NCBI GenBank assembly: GCA_030692565.1 | Contig: JAUYAO010000001.1 | Location: 1-64,000, forward strand | Direction of reading: 5' to 3' | Length of the DNA stretch: 64,000 bases | From: Nitrospira sp. | GTDB taxonomy: Bacteria; Nitrospirota; Nitrospiria; Nitrospirales; Nitrospiraceae | Shown: piece by piece, positions 23,555-32,327 of the stretch | Layout: each line of letters opens with the position of its first letter | How positions within the stretch are numbered: the first letter of the stretch is position 1 | Translations under genes and position numbers: made by a program | The notes under the pieces: generated by a model | The model's input: only the letters and a program-made list of their open reading frames with translations | Database searches by the model: none | What the model was told of the DNA's origin: nothing

Positions 23555-25435
23555 ATGCGCCGTCGCAGCTGGATGACCGGTTCCATGATCGCTGTGGTCG
23601 TGTGTGTCACGATCCTGGCCGCTCTGTTGCCCGTACTCGGGATCGGACCGAGTCTGTCGTTTGCCGAGGGCACGACGGACCTGTACTTTGGCATAGAGGG
23701 TACGCCGCAAGGTCCGCCGGCTCCGGGGCCTCATGAGACGGTCTATTCACGGATTGGTTCATTCGATAGCCGGCTCTTGGTCTGGTTCGTGACGCAGCAG
23801 CATACCTACTTCGGCGGATTCGTCCTCGCACTGCCGCTGTTCTGTGCCTTGCTGGAGTTTGCCGGATTGATCACCAAGAAGCCGGCATTGTCGCTTCGCT
23901 ATGACGGCTTGGCCAGAGACTTGGCGAAGGTCGCCTTGCTGGCTCTCTCGGTGACCGCGGTGGTCGGGAGCCTCATGCTGTCCATGTTCATCTACTTCTA
24001 CCCGTCGTTCATGAAGTATATGGGCGGGACGTTCAAGTCCTTCATGCCGGTCTATGCCATCGTGTTTGTCGGAGAGGCGCTGTTGCTGATTGTCTATTAC
24101 TACAGCTGGAATCGGATGGCAGAACGCGGGTTGAAGTGGATCCACGCCGCGATCGGTATCTTGACGAATATTTTCGGGACGTCATTGCTGTTGCTGGCAA
24201 ACGCCTGGTCGGCGTTTATGATGGCGCCGGCCGGTGTCGATGCACAGGGCCGGTTTCTCGGGAATGTCTGGCACTTGCTCCATTCCGCTCTCTGGAATCC
24301 CCTGAACGTCCATCGGTTCCTCGCAGACATTATGTCAGGCGGTGCGGTGGTGCTGGCCTATGCCTGCTATCGGTTCTTCACCAGCAAGACCAGCGAAGAA
24401 CGGGCCTATTACGATTGGGTGGGCTATATCTTTCTGTTCGTCACGGTCTGTGCGTTGCTGCCGATGCCGATCGCCGGGTATTGGCTGATGCGCTCGGTGT
24501 ATGCCTTCAGTCAGAGCATGGGCGTGACCATGATGGGCGGCTTGTTGACCTGGCTCTTTGTCGTGCAGGCGCTGCTGATCGGGGCGTTGCTCTTGGGGAT
24601 CAACTACTACATTTGGCAGAGTATGGCGCGAATCAAGGGCGGGGAGCGCTACCAGCCGTACTACCAGTTCCTGCTTGGCGTGCTGACGATGGCGCTCTTC
24701 ATCTGGTTGACGCCGCATACGGTCTTGATGTCAGGGGCGGAAGTGAAGGCGATGGGCGGGGCGCAGCATCCGGTGGTCGGGAATTACGGGGTTATGTCAG
24801 CAAAGAACGGCGCAGTCAATGTGATGATTCTCATCACGGCGCTCAGCTTTCTCTACTATCGGCGTGCCAATCGAACGATGACGGTGTCCTGGGTGAAGAC
24901 AGGGAATCTTCTGATCGGGACCTTGTACACGGTGGGTCTCGTGAATGTGATCTGGCTGTCGATCTACGGCTTCTATTTGCCCGCGAAGATCCGCGTGGGA
25001 TTGTCTTCGCCCCAAGCCTTTACGACGTTGACGGTGATTCTGGCAGGTGTCGTGATCAACCGTCTCATGCTCCGGGGCTCGGTGGTGCACGGCCCCGTGC
25101 AATGGGGGAAGATTTCGGTGCGCGGCATGGTGGGGCTCTTCGGTTTGGCCGCGGCGTTCACCTGGGTGATGGGGTTGATGGGCTACATTCGATCGTCCGG
25201 GCGCCTGTCCTGGCACGTCAGCGAGCTGATGGCCGATGTCTCTCCCTGGGCGTTTACTCCCGATCTTGAGTTTGCTGCGAAAATGGTCACGCTAAACATG
25301 GTGGTGTTTTGGGGAGCGGTGTTCGCGCTCTTTTGGATGTGTCAGCGCGAACAGCAGCCGGTAATGGGGGAAGAGTTTTTCGAGGAGCCGGTGCCGGGGT
25401 TGGCTCCCTCCTCTTCGCAAGAAGCCTCATCCTAA
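23555..25435 (+). CDS. Cytochrome bd-like oxidase, CydA-like subunit (copy 1)
   Basis: 626 residues; an N-terminal helix plus about 13 further membrane helices, longer than canonical CydA. CydA-like landmarks: QQHTYFGGFVLALPLF (first haem-ligand helix), VGEALLLIVYYYSWNRM (the Glu-containing helix), and NPLNVHRFLADIMSGG (second His). The GRQPW quinol-loop motif of CydA is absent; RSSGRLSWHVSEL stands in that area, fitting the Nitrospirota group thought to use cytochrome c rather than quinol. No cydB gene is nearby. Paralogue at 28989. AAGGGG precedes the ATG. Confidence 0.85.
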   Translation: MRRRSWMTGSMIAVVVCVTILAALLPVLGIGPSLSFAEGTTDLYFGIEGTPQGPPAPGPHETVYSRIGSFDSRLLVWFVTQQHTYFGGFVLALPLFCALLEFAGLITKKPALSLRYDGLARDLAKVALLALSVTAVVGSLMLSMFIYFYPSFMKYMGGTFKSFMPVYAIVFVGEALLLIVYYYSWNRMAERGLKWIHAAIGILTNIFGTSLLLLANAWSAFMMAPAGVDAQGRFLGNVWHLLHSALWNPLNVHRFLADIMSGGAVVLAYACYRFFTSKTSEERAYYDWVGYIFLFVTVCALLPMPIAGYWLMRSVYAFSQSMGVTMMGGLLTWLFVVQALLIGALLLGINYYIWQSMARIKGGERYQPYYQFLLGVLTMALFIWLTPHTVLMSGAEVKAMGGAQHPVVGNYGVMSAKNGAVNVMILITALSFLYYRRANRTMTVSWVKTGNLLIGTLYTVGLVNVIWLSIYGFYLPAKIRVGLSSPQAFTTLTVILAGVVINRLMLRGSVVHGPVQWGKISVRGMVGLFGLAAAFTWVMGLMGYIRSSGRLSWHVSELMADVSPWAFTPDLEFAAKMVTLNMVVFWGAVFALFWMCQREQQPVMGEEFFEEPVPGLAPSSSQEASS

Positions 25436-25454
25436 AGAAAGGGTCGGAACGTCT

Positions 25455-26111
25455 ATGAATGGTCGGATGGTATGGAGTGCAGTGGCTCTGGCGAGTATGG
25501 CGTTGTATGTCGGAACCGTCACCACTGAGTCCGTCTATGCAGAAGGTCAAGTGTTGGTGCTGGAAGACTTTCAAGGAAAAGAAGCGGATGGTTTCCCCTC
25601 GTCCTGGGATCACGAAAACCAGCGGAGCCATTCCAAGGGCCGCGAAGCCTATAAAGTTCAGACTGAAAACGGGGTGAATTTTTTGTCGGCTAAAGATGCC
25701 GGACAACGGATCAAGAAAAAGAAGATCGACTGGGATCCCAAAGCCTATCCCGTGCTCACCTGGCGCTGGCGTCTGATCAAGGCCCCTGCCGGGACGGATC
25801 AGATCGCGGCGATCTATGCCTCGCTGGATACCGATCTCATGTTTATTCCCGTGTTCACGAAGTACGTCTGGAGCGGGACAAAACCAGAAGGTACCTTGAC
25901 GGAAGGCGGGATGTTCAGCGGATCTGAGATCGTCATGCAAAGCGGGACCAAAGAGGTCGGTCAGTGGTTTGAAGAGCGGGTGAACGTGTATGAAGACTTC
26001 AAGCGCATTCATCAACATGAGCCGGCGCCCAAGGCCTGGGGGATTTCGATTATTGCTGCGCCTGGAGTGGAGATTGATTTTGGCTCGTTGGTGGCCGGTC
26101 CTGCCAAGTAA
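25455..26111 (+). CDS. DUF3047 family periplasmic protein
   Basis: 218 residues with signal peptide to about residue 30 (TVTTESVYAEG). DUF3047 features: VLVLEDFQGKEADGFPSSW, YPVLTWRWRLIKAPAG, and FKRIHQHEPAPKAWGISI. The domain is beta-sandwich-like and of unknown function. It lies 19 bases behind the bd-like oxidase copy 1 and is probably co-transcribed. Confidence 0.8.
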   Translation: MNGRMVWSAVALASMALYVGTVTTESVYAEGQVLVLEDFQGKEADGFPSSWDHENQRSHSKGREAYKVQTENGVNFLSAKDAGQRIKKKKIDWDPKAYPVLTWRWRLIKAPAGTDQIAAIYASLDTDLMFIPVFTKYVWSGTKPEGTLTEGGMFSGSEIVMQSGTKEVGQWFEERVNVYEDFKRIHQHEPAPKAWGISIIAAPGVEIDFGSLVAGPAK

Positions 26112-26131
26112 CGGAGGGAGTCGCAGTTGCC

Positions 26132-26530
26132 ATGACTGAGGCTGGAGATCAGGGGCTTCCCATCAGAAAGCTCGTGGACATCGTGTTCGGTGTGGTGGTG
26201 ATGGGAACCGTGGGAACGCTCATCGGTCTCATCATGGGCAATGAATTCATACCGTCGGCGATTGGGATCGGGCTTGTAATGGGGGGTGTCGTAGGGTTCC
26301 TCGGGGGGCGACGGTTTCTGATCAGTATTTTAGTTGGAACAGTCCTGGGCGGTTTGCTGGCCTGGCTATTGGCCGGACCGGAACGGATCTCGTATGGGGC
26401 CGGTGCCGGGGCGGCCATGGGCGGATTTCTCGGAGTTCAGGTCTCGATGTTGTTGGATATGCGCGCGGCCCGCAAGGCCGAAGCGGCGGGTGCGTCCGTT
26501 GAAGAGGTGACTCAGGACGCTCGCCGATAG
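26132..26530 (+). CDS. Small Gly-rich membrane protein
   Basis: 132 residues, four short membrane segments with glycine-zipper character (VFGVVVMGTVGTLIGLIMG, AIGIGLVMGGVVGFLGG, ILVGTVLGGLLAWLLAG, GAGAGAAMGGFLGVQVSMLL) and a charged C-terminal tail (RAARKAEAAGASVEEV). No family recognised. GGAGGGAG precedes the ATG. Operon position between oxidase-associated genes suggests a membrane accessory. Confidence 0.75.
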   Translation: MTEAGDQGLPIRKLVDIVFGVVVMGTVGTLIGLIMGNEFIPSAIGIGLVMGGVVGFLGGRRFLISILVGTVLGGLLAWLLAGPERISYGAGAGAAMGGFLGVQVSMLLDMRAARKAEAAGASVEEVTQDARR

Positions 26531-26566
26531 GGGTCATGTCAGATTTATCCGGGTGCGTGGAGACTT

Positions 26567-27484
26567 ATGGAAAACAGGGGTGTACTGATCGGGTCAATCG
26601 TCTTTGTCTTCGGGTCATTCATTCTCCTGATCGCAGGGCTAGTCTACGAGTCGTATAAGGCCAAGCAGATGCGGGAATTAGCCATGAGTATCCAGACGGA
26701 ATCCCGCCCGGTCGCGGCGAAGGCGGTTGCGCAGGATTTCTCGATGTATAAGACGAGAATCGGCGATGAAGGGCGCGAGATGGTGCAGGTGCCGGCGGGG
26801 CCGTTTACGATGGGGAGTAGCGATGGGGATCCGGATGAGGCGCCTGAGCGACAGGTGTTCTTGAAAGGGTTCTTTATCGATCGATACGAAGTGACGCAGG
26901 ATGAGTACCTGCGTTTTGCCAAGATGACCAAGCGTCAGCTCCCGAGGATTGAAGTATTCGAAGACGACCAGTCGAAAGTCTTAAAGCCTGAGCTGGCGGC
27001 GATGAGCGTTTCCTGGGACGATGCGGTCGCCTATTGCAAGTGGGCCGGTAAGCGATTGCCGACAGAGGCTGAATGGGAGAAGGCCGGGCGGGGTGAGGGG
27101 AAACGGAAATACCCTTGGGGCGACAAGTTCATGAATGGTGTGGCCAATGTGGATGGGCCTGAGGATGGATACAAGTATCTGGCGCCTCCCGGTTCATTTG
27201 AAGCCGGCCGGAGTCCCTATGGATTGCACGATATGACAGGCAATGTCGCCGAATGGGTCGCGGATACGTACGATGAGCATTACTATAAAAAGGGTGGTTA
27301 TCGTGACCCGAAAGGGCCCGATGAAGGTGATCTGAAAGTGGTACGTGGTGGATCCTGGAGAGAAACCGAGCAAAACGCCAGGCTCTCCAAGCGTTTCGCA
27401 GCCAAGCATTGGCGGAATGACATCACGATCGGAATTCGTTGCGCCAGCGATTTAGAGCCGAGCGGCGACGCGGCCGGTCAGTAG
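26567..27484 (+). CDS. Membrane-anchored SUMF1/FGE-sulfatase-domain protein (A)
   Basis: 305 residues: one N-terminal membrane anchor (residues 6-28, IGSIVFVFGSFILLIAGLVY) and a C-terminal SUMF1 domain from about residue 68 (VQVPAGPFTMGSSDGDPDEA, YEVTQDEYLRFA, RLPTEAEWEKAGRG, YGLHDMTGNVAEWV, VVRGGSWRE). The cysteines that make formylglycine in true FGE, upstream of the final GIRCA motif, are absent, so it is unlikely to activate sulfatases. SUMF1-fold proteins without them often act as structural or metal-binding partners. It is in tandem with copy B. Confidence 0.85.
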   Translation: MENRGVLIGSIVFVFGSFILLIAGLVYESYKAKQMRELAMSIQTESRPVAAKAVAQDFSMYKTRIGDEGREMVQVPAGPFTMGSSDGDPDEAPERQVFLKGFFIDRYEVTQDEYLRFAKMTKRQLPRIEVFEDDQSKVLKPELAAMSVSWDDAVAYCKWAGKRLPTEAEWEKAGRGEGKRKYPWGDKFMNGVANVDGPEDGYKYLAPPGSFEAGRSPYGLHDMTGNVAEWVADTYDEHYYKKGGYRDPKGPDEGDLKVVRGGSWRETEQNARLSKRFAAKHWRNDITIGIRCASDLEPSGDAAGQ

Positions 27485-27489
27485 CGGTC

Positions 27490-28437
27490 ATGCTGGAAAC
27501 CAGATTCAAGGTCGTGTTTCTTATCGTGGTTCTGCTGTTCGCGGCCATGCCGATTATTGCCATCCTTCGTGGGACAACCACGACTCCCTTCGAAGAGAGT
27601 GATCCCGGTTCCCAGGTTTCGGTGCAGCCTGGCGACGTGCCTGCTGCAACTGAAACACCGATAGATGAAGAGATGATCTTGATACCTGCCGGGACCTTTC
27701 TGCGTGGGACGGATGCAGGCGGGCTTGACGAAGGGCCGCCCAGGGAGATCTTCCTTGATGCATTTCAAATCGACCGCTATGAAGTGACCAATTCGCAGTA
27801 TGGGCAGTTTGCCGCGGCCGCCGGTCACCGGAAGGCGGGGCCTCCGTCACGCTACGCCAAGAATGTTTCCAAAATGCGCGGCCCCAATCAGCCTGCTATC
27901 TATGTGTCATGGGACGATGCTGTGGCCTACTGTCAGTGGAAGAGCAGGCGGCTGCCTACAGAGGCTGAATGGGAAAAAGCCATGCGGGGTACAGATGGTC
28001 GTCTGTGGCCCTGGGGAAATTCCGAGCAGCCTGATGGGGCCAACTGGGCGCGAGTCAACGATGGATTCGAGGCGAGTGCTCCTGCGGGATCATTCAAGGC
28101 AGACATGAGTCCCTACGGTGTCATGGATGGGGCGGGAAATGTCATGGAATGGGTTCAGGATTGGTATGCAGAAGGGTATTACAAGGAATCGCCAGACCGA
28201 AATCCGCCAAGTCCGGAGTATGGCGTCTATCGAACGATGCGAGGGGGTGCGTATACGACGACTGGGGGCGATCTTCGCCTCACCAGTCGAAGCAAAATGG
28301 TCCCGGATTTTCGTGATGAAACGATCGGATTTCGGTGCGCGATGTCAGTGGAAAATGGCGTGGGTGAGACGACGAATCACAGCGAGAAATCTATAGAAAA
28401 TCAAAGTAGTAGAGAATCAGAAACACGGCCAAAATGA
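27490..28437 (+). CDS. Membrane-anchored SUMF1/FGE-sulfatase-domain protein (B)
   Basis: 315 residues; anchor at residues 6-26 (FKVVFLIVVLLFAAMPIIAI), then a SUMF1 domain (MILIPAGTFLRGTDAGGLDE, YEVTNSQYGQFA, RLPTEAEWEKAMRG, YGVMDGAGNVMEWVQDW, MRGGAYTTTGG, GFRCA). Catalytic cysteines of FGE are missing, as in copy A, 5 bases upstream. The start at 27490 is chosen because upstream codons re-read copy A. The 3' end overlaps a small gene on the opposite strand (28391-28495). Confidence 0.85.
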   Translation: MLETRFKVVFLIVVLLFAAMPIIAILRGTTTTPFEESDPGSQVSVQPGDVPAATETPIDEEMILIPAGTFLRGTDAGGLDEGPPREIFLDAFQIDRYEVTNSQYGQFAAAAGHRKAGPPSRYAKNVSKMRGPNQPAIYVSWDDAVAYCQWKSRRLPTEAEWEKAMRGTDGRLWPWGNSEQPDGANWARVNDGFEASAPAGSFKADMSPYGVMDGAGNVMEWVQDWYAEGYYKESPDRNPPSPEYGVYRTMRGGAYTTTGGDLRLTSRSKMVPDFRDETIGFRCAMSVENGVGETTNHSEKSIENQSSRESETRPK

Positions 28438-28495
28438 TATTGACAACCATACCTGCCAAAACTATAATGTCGAAAATTTTTGAGTTTTTTGTCAT
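28391..28495 (-). CDS. 34-residue single-helix membrane microprotein (antisense to the end of SUMF1 protein B)
   Basis: ATG at 28495, preceded on its strand by AAGGAAA, encodes a short polar start (MTKNSKIFD) and one long hydrophobic helix (IIVLAGMVVNIILAVFLILY) ending YFDFL. Composition is that of a genuine small membrane protein rather than chance sequence. Its 3' end overlaps 47 bases of the convergent gene. Possible CydX-like accessory, unproven. Confidence 0.5.
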   Translation of the reverse strand: MTKNSKIFDIIVLAGMVVNIILAVFLILYYFDFL

Positions 28496-28613
28496 GGGTT
28501 TCCTTGTGTTGTTATGGCCGCCAGCTAAGGAATTTTGAATAACACACAGGTTTTGGGGTGTCAAGGAATTCGCAGACTTCACTCACTATTTCGAGCATGG
28601 AAGGGGAGGCAAG

Positions 28614-28736
28614 ATGGCGACGGCAACAGCGGACAGCGATTTGATGGTTAAGGTCGGCAAGATGATTTTCTACATCACTTGCGCGGTGGGTCTGTGGTTT
28701 TTCTATTGGTTTGCTGGTATTCAGTGCCCCTGCTAG
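28614..28736 (+). CDS. 40-residue single-helix membrane microprotein 1
   Basis: ATG at 28614 with GGGGAGG upstream. MATATADSDLMVKVGKM leads into one membrane helix (IFYITCAVGLWFFYWFAG) and ends IQCPC, with two Cys at the C-terminus. Aromatic-rich single helices of this size resemble the small third subunits of bd- and haem-copper oxidases (CydX, CcoQ types). It lies 250 bases ahead of the bd-like oxidase copy 2, in the same direction. Confidence 0.65.
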   Translation: MATATADSDLMVKVGKMIFYITCAVGLWFFYWFAGIQCPC

Positions 28737-28797
28737 TTCAGGGCCGCTGCGACTATGACGTTTGTGAAACTTTGATCGATCTGATGAGGAGGAGATG

Positions 28798-28920
28798 ATG
28801 GGGCAGAATATTCTGTATGGGATTATCTCTGTGGCGATCTGCGTAGGATACTTCCTGATGGTTGACCATTTTCTGATGGATATGCAGGGCCTGGACTTCT
28901 GGTACATGTTCCGCAAGTAG
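28798..28920 (+). CDS. 40-residue single-helix membrane microprotein 2
   Basis: ATG at 28798, with AGGAGG at 28787-28792; ATG 28795 is possible but too close to it. The product MGQNILYGIISVAICVGYFL continues MVDHFLMDMQGLDFWYMFRK: one helix followed by an amphipathic His/Met/aromatic tail. It lies 68 bases upstream of the bd-like oxidase copy 2. The strong ribosome binding site and position argue for a real oxidase-associated small subunit. Confidence 0.7.
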   Translation: MGQNILYGIISVAICVGYFLMVDHFLMDMQGLDFWYMFRK

Positions 28921-28988
28921 TTTGGCTCTGTGTTGGATTTTTAGGGTTTGTGGTGAATCTTTTTCGTAATGCATTAAGGAGGTATCCC

Positions 28989-30899
28989 ATGGGTCTTGTA
29001 ACCCGGAAGAAAGTGTTCTCAATCATGGCGCTCTGCGCGATGGTTGGCCTCCTCCTGTTTCCTGTGGTGGTGTCGCTTCCGTCACTGGCAATCGGTGCGG
29101 ATGCGCCTGACGCGGCAAAGAAGGAGGATGCAAAGGCTGAGAAGGGGCGTGACGTCTATTATAAGACGGAAGGCATCGTGGTTGGCGCGCCTGCCCCGAA
29201 GACGGTTGACGGCCCGAGGGATTATCCCCGGTATAACTTCGAGAGCCGCGTGCTCCTCTGGTTCGCGAACCAGCAGCATCTCTACTACGGCAGCTTCGTG
29301 CTCGCCGTTCCGATTTTCTGCATGGTCGTCGAATTTATGGGGGTGGTGACGAAGGATAAGGCGTTGGCGAAGCGCTATGATCAGCTCGCCTATGACTTTA
29401 TTAAGATCAGCCTGACGGCGTACTCGCTGACGGCCGTTCTCGGCGGTATCCTGATCTTCACCTTCCTAACCCTCTATCCTGCGTTTTTTGGTTATCTGTC
29501 CAGCATTTTCCGCCCGGTGATGCACATCTACGCGTTGATGTTTGTGGCTGAGAGCGGCACCCTCTACATCTACTACTATGGTTGGGACAAGATGAAGGAG
29601 GGGTTCCTGAAGTGGATCCATCTGAGCATGTCGGTGGTATTGAATGTCATCGGGACCTTGCTCATGTTCCTGGCGAACTCGTGGATCGGATTCATGATGT
29701 CGCCGGCCGGTGTTGACGAGCAGGGGCGGTTCCTCGGAAACATCTGGCATGTGATTCATACCGCTCTCTGGAATCCTCTGAACTTGCATCGCATCCTCGG
29801 GAACATGGCCTTCGGTGGTGGTGTAGTTGCGGCTTACGCGGCGTATAAGTTCCTGGCTGCAAAGACCGAAGAGGATCGCGCCCACTATGATTGGATGGGT
29901 TACATCGCGATGGCGCTCGGTGTCGCGTTCTTGATCCCGTTGCCGTTTGCCGGCTACTGGCTCATGCGCGAAGTCTATGCGTATCGCCAGCAGATGGGCA
30001 TCACGCTCATGGGTGGATTGCTGGCCTGGCTCTTCATTATTCAGGCAACCATGATCGGCATCTTGTTCCTGAGCACAAATTACTATTTGTGGCAGGCGAT
30101 GGGGCGGATGCGCGGGGCAGAGAAGTATCAACGCTACATCAAGTATCTGGTGTTTATTCTCGCTTGCGGGTACTTGGTCTTTATTACGCCGCACACGATG
30201 GTCATGACTCCGGCGGAGTTGAAGGCCATGGGCGGACAGCAGCACCCGGTGTTGGGTAACTACGGCGTCATGTCCGCGAAGAACGGCGGCATCAACGTCA
30301 TTATCACCACCACGGTGCTGAGTTTCGTCTGGTACATGCGGGGCAATAAGGTTTCGACCGTCTCTTGGTCGAAATTTGGGAACATCTTCATGGGATGCTT
30401 CTTCTTCATCGCCTACATCAATATTATTGGGTTGGCGATTTACGGATACTACATCCCGGCTAACGTTCGAGTTGGATTGTCTGTCCCGCAGGTGGCGACC
30501 ACGCTCTCCTGTCTCTTCTTCATGTTTGCGTTAAACAGCGTCATGATGAAGGGTGCCAAACAGATGGGGCCGATCGAGTGGGGTAAGATTTCTGCCCGCT
30601 CGCAGTACGCTCTGATCATGTTGGCGACCGCATTTACCTGGATGATGGGCTTGATGGGCTATATTCGCTCATCGGTCCGTCTCTTCTGGCACGTGAATGA
30701 AATCATGCGAGACAATTCACCGTGGGCCTACACGCACACGGTCGGTTTTGCCGCGAACATGATTTCCTTCAACGTCTTGTTCTTCTGGATCAGCATTCTC
30801 TTTGTGTTCTGGCTTGGCAGTTTAGCGGCAAAGAAGGCGCCAGTTGATGCGAAGGCGGGGGTTCCCGGTAGTGCGCCTCAGCCGGCAGGTAGCCACTAA
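28989..30899 (+). CDS. Cytochrome bd-like oxidase, CydA-like subunit (copy 2)
   Basis: 636 residues, closely similar along its length to the protein at 23555. The start at 28989 is fixed by AAGGAGG. An N-terminal helix and a charged loop (KKEDAKAEKGRDVYY) precede the CydA-like core: NQQHLYYGSFVLAVPIF, MFVAESGTLYIYYYGWDKM, NPLNLHRILGNMAFGG. GRQPW is absent; RSSVRLFWHVNEI stands in its place. It is followed by membrane cytochromes c at 30978, 32328 and 33403, likely electron-donor partners. It is not accompanied by cydB. Confidence 0.87.
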   Translation: MGLVTRKKVFSIMALCAMVGLLLFPVVVSLPSLAIGADAPDAAKKEDAKAEKGRDVYYKTEGIVVGAPAPKTVDGPRDYPRYNFESRVLLWFANQQHLYYGSFVLAVPIFCMVVEFMGVVTKDKALAKRYDQLAYDFIKISLTAYSLTAVLGGILIFTFLTLYPAFFGYLSSIFRPVMHIYALMFVAESGTLYIYYYGWDKMKEGFLKWIHLSMSVVLNVIGTLLMFLANSWIGFMMSPAGVDEQGRFLGNIWHVIHTALWNPLNLHRILGNMAFGGGVVAAYAAYKFLAAKTEEDRAHYDWMGYIAMALGVAFLIPLPFAGYWLMREVYAYRQQMGITLMGGLLAWLFIIQATMIGILFLSTNYYLWQAMGRMRGAEKYQRYIKYLVFILACGYLVFITPHTMVMTPAELKAMGGQQHPVLGNYGVMSAKNGGINVIITTTVLSFVWYMRGNKVSTVSWSKFGNIFMGCFFFIAYINIIGLAIYGYYIPANVRVGLSVPQVATTLSCLFFMFALNSVMMKGAKQMGPIEWGKISARSQYALIMLATAFTWMMGLMGYIRSSVRLFWHVNEIMRDNSPWAYTHTVGFAANMISFNVLFFWISILFVFWLGSLAAKKAPVDAKAGVPGSAPQPAGSH

Positions 30900-30923
30900 C
30901 CATCTTATTGAGCAACTGGCTCA

Positions 30924-30952
30924 GGGGGAAGGCCATGCAAGCGCCTTCCCCC
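30924..30952 (+). terminator. Intercistronic hairpin (possible attenuator)
   Basis: Stem GGGGGAAGGC / GCCTTCCCCC (30924-30933/30943-30952) with a 9-base loop and no T tract. It lies between the bd-like oxidase and the cytochrome c gene. It may stabilise the oxidase mRNA or reduce readthrough rather than terminate fully. Confidence 0.6.
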
Positions 30953-30977
30953 GGTGTAGCCGCAGGAGGTTAAAACC

Positions 30978-32288
30978 GTGGGCGATTTGATTAATCAAGC
31001 GCTAGAGATGGGGTGGCCGGCACTGGCGTTGCTGGCCGGCCTCTTAGTGTATTTTCAATTCTCCATCAGTGATCCCGTTGCGAAGAAGCGGGCCACGCTC
31101 AAGACGATCATTGGGATGGCGGCGACGTTTCTCTTGTTTGTTGCGATCGTAAACTACACGGGGAGCTTCTACGGCGAGAACCGGCTCATGCCGGTGTCGC
31201 TCGTCATGATTACCGTGGCCGCTTTCATGGTGGCGGTCTATTTCCCGAACTTTGGGGCTTTGCTGAAAATCGGCGGACTCATGTTCTTCGTGGCCGCCTT
31301 TCTTTCAGGTTATGGAAACTGGTTGCCGCAGGTCGAAGGTGGTTTCCCTCCGAAGGAAGAGAAGCTTGAGTATAGCGGTATGACGGCGCAGCAGCTGGCC
31401 GATGAAGGCGAGAAAATTATTTTCGGTGGAGTTGGGAAGAATAAAGAGCAGGGTGCTATCGGCAAGGGCCAGTGTCCGCTCTGTCATGCATTCCATGCTG
31501 GAATGTTGGGTGAACGTGCGCCCAATCTGAGCGGTCTGCCAGAGCGCGCTGGCAAAGAGCGTCTTGAAGATCCGAAATATTCGAAGGGCAATGCCGCCAA
31601 GCGTGACTATGCTCAAAAGGAAGCGTTCCCTGGATCCGGTACCGCAGAAAATGGTCAGGAGTATATTGCTGAATCGCACGCTTGTCCAAACTGTTACGTG
31701 GTGTCTGGCTTTGGCGTAAAGGGAACCAATGACAAGGAAAGCCCGATGCCGGCGATTCACAAACCGCCGATATCGCTCAGCCTGGATGAGCTTGCAGCTG
31801 TTGATACCTGGCTGTATGTTCGTGAAGGCCGAGATGCTCCATCCTTCGACGAGATCGTGAAGTCGTACGAGAAGTTTATCCCTGAAGCGGATCGGCCGAA
31901 AAAGACGGAAGAAAAGACCGGTCCACCCAGTGCTCTCATGGCTGACGGCACCGAGCCTGTCGATCAGATTCTTGCGAAGGCGCAGTGCGTGTCTTGCCAT
32001 ACGATTCCTGGCATTCCTGGCGCCAACGGTACGATCGGTCCCAAGCTGGTTGAGGGAACGAACGCGCCTACTCGTATCAAGGATAAGGATTATAAGGGGA
32101 CGGCCAAGTCGACATCCGACTACATTATGGAGTCGATCGTGTCACCGAGTGCCTATGTGGTGAAGCCATTCCCGGACAATACGATGCCCAAGGTGTTTGG
32201 TCAGAAACTCAGTGCGGGAGCGCTCAAGAAGATTGTGGATTATCTCTCGCAAGTCTACGAGGGAAAAGAGCCTCCAAAGATTTCGTAA
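30978..32288 (+). CDS. Membrane-bound dihaem c-type cytochrome with a degenerate third CxxC site
   Basis: 436 residues, GTG start with AGGAGG upstream. Four membrane helices lie within residues 10-115, then a periplasmic part with haem c motifs CPLCH (166) and CVSCH (337). Between them CPNCY (236) has the two Cys but Tyr instead of the haem-binding His, inside ESHACPNCYVVSG. The C-terminal domain (GANGTIGPKLVEG, MPKVFGQKLSAGALKKIVDY) is a class I cytochrome c fold. Probably passes electrons to the bd-like oxidase copy 2. Confidence 0.88.
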   Translation: MGDLINQALEMGWPALALLAGLLVYFQFSISDPVAKKRATLKTIIGMAATFLLFVAIVNYTGSFYGENRLMPVSLVMITVAAFMVAVYFPNFGALLKIGGLMFFVAAFLSGYGNWLPQVEGGFPPKEEKLEYSGMTAQQLADEGEKIIFGGVGKNKEQGAIGKGQCPLCHAFHAGMLGERAPNLSGLPERAGKERLEDPKYSKGNAAKRDYAQKEAFPGSGTAENGQEYIAESHACPNCYVVSGFGVKGTNDKESPMPAIHKPPISLSLDELAAVDTWLYVREGRDAPSFDEIVKSYEKFIPEADRPKKTEEKTGPPSALMADGTEPVDQILAKAQCVSCHTIPGIPGANGTIGPKLVEGTNAPTRIKDKDYKGTAKSTSDYIMESIVSPSAYVVKPFPDNTMPKVFGQKLSAGALKKIVDYLSQVYEGKEPPKIS

Positions 32289-32327
32289 CTGAGCTGTGAA
32301 TCTTTTTAGACCAAAGGGAGTGAACTC

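Noticed and set aside
24136..25269. A 377-codon frame inside the bd-like oxidase gene
   Set aside because: It is out of frame with the conserved oxidase, has no start signal, and has shadow-type composition.
26567..28437. Formylglycine-generating enzymes for sulfatases
   Set aside because: The catalytic Cys pair is absent from both proteins and no sulfatase gene is nearby.
23555..30899. Classical quinol-oxidising cytochrome bd
   Set aside because: No cydB and no GRQPW quinol-loop motif in either copy; the neighbours are cytochromes c.
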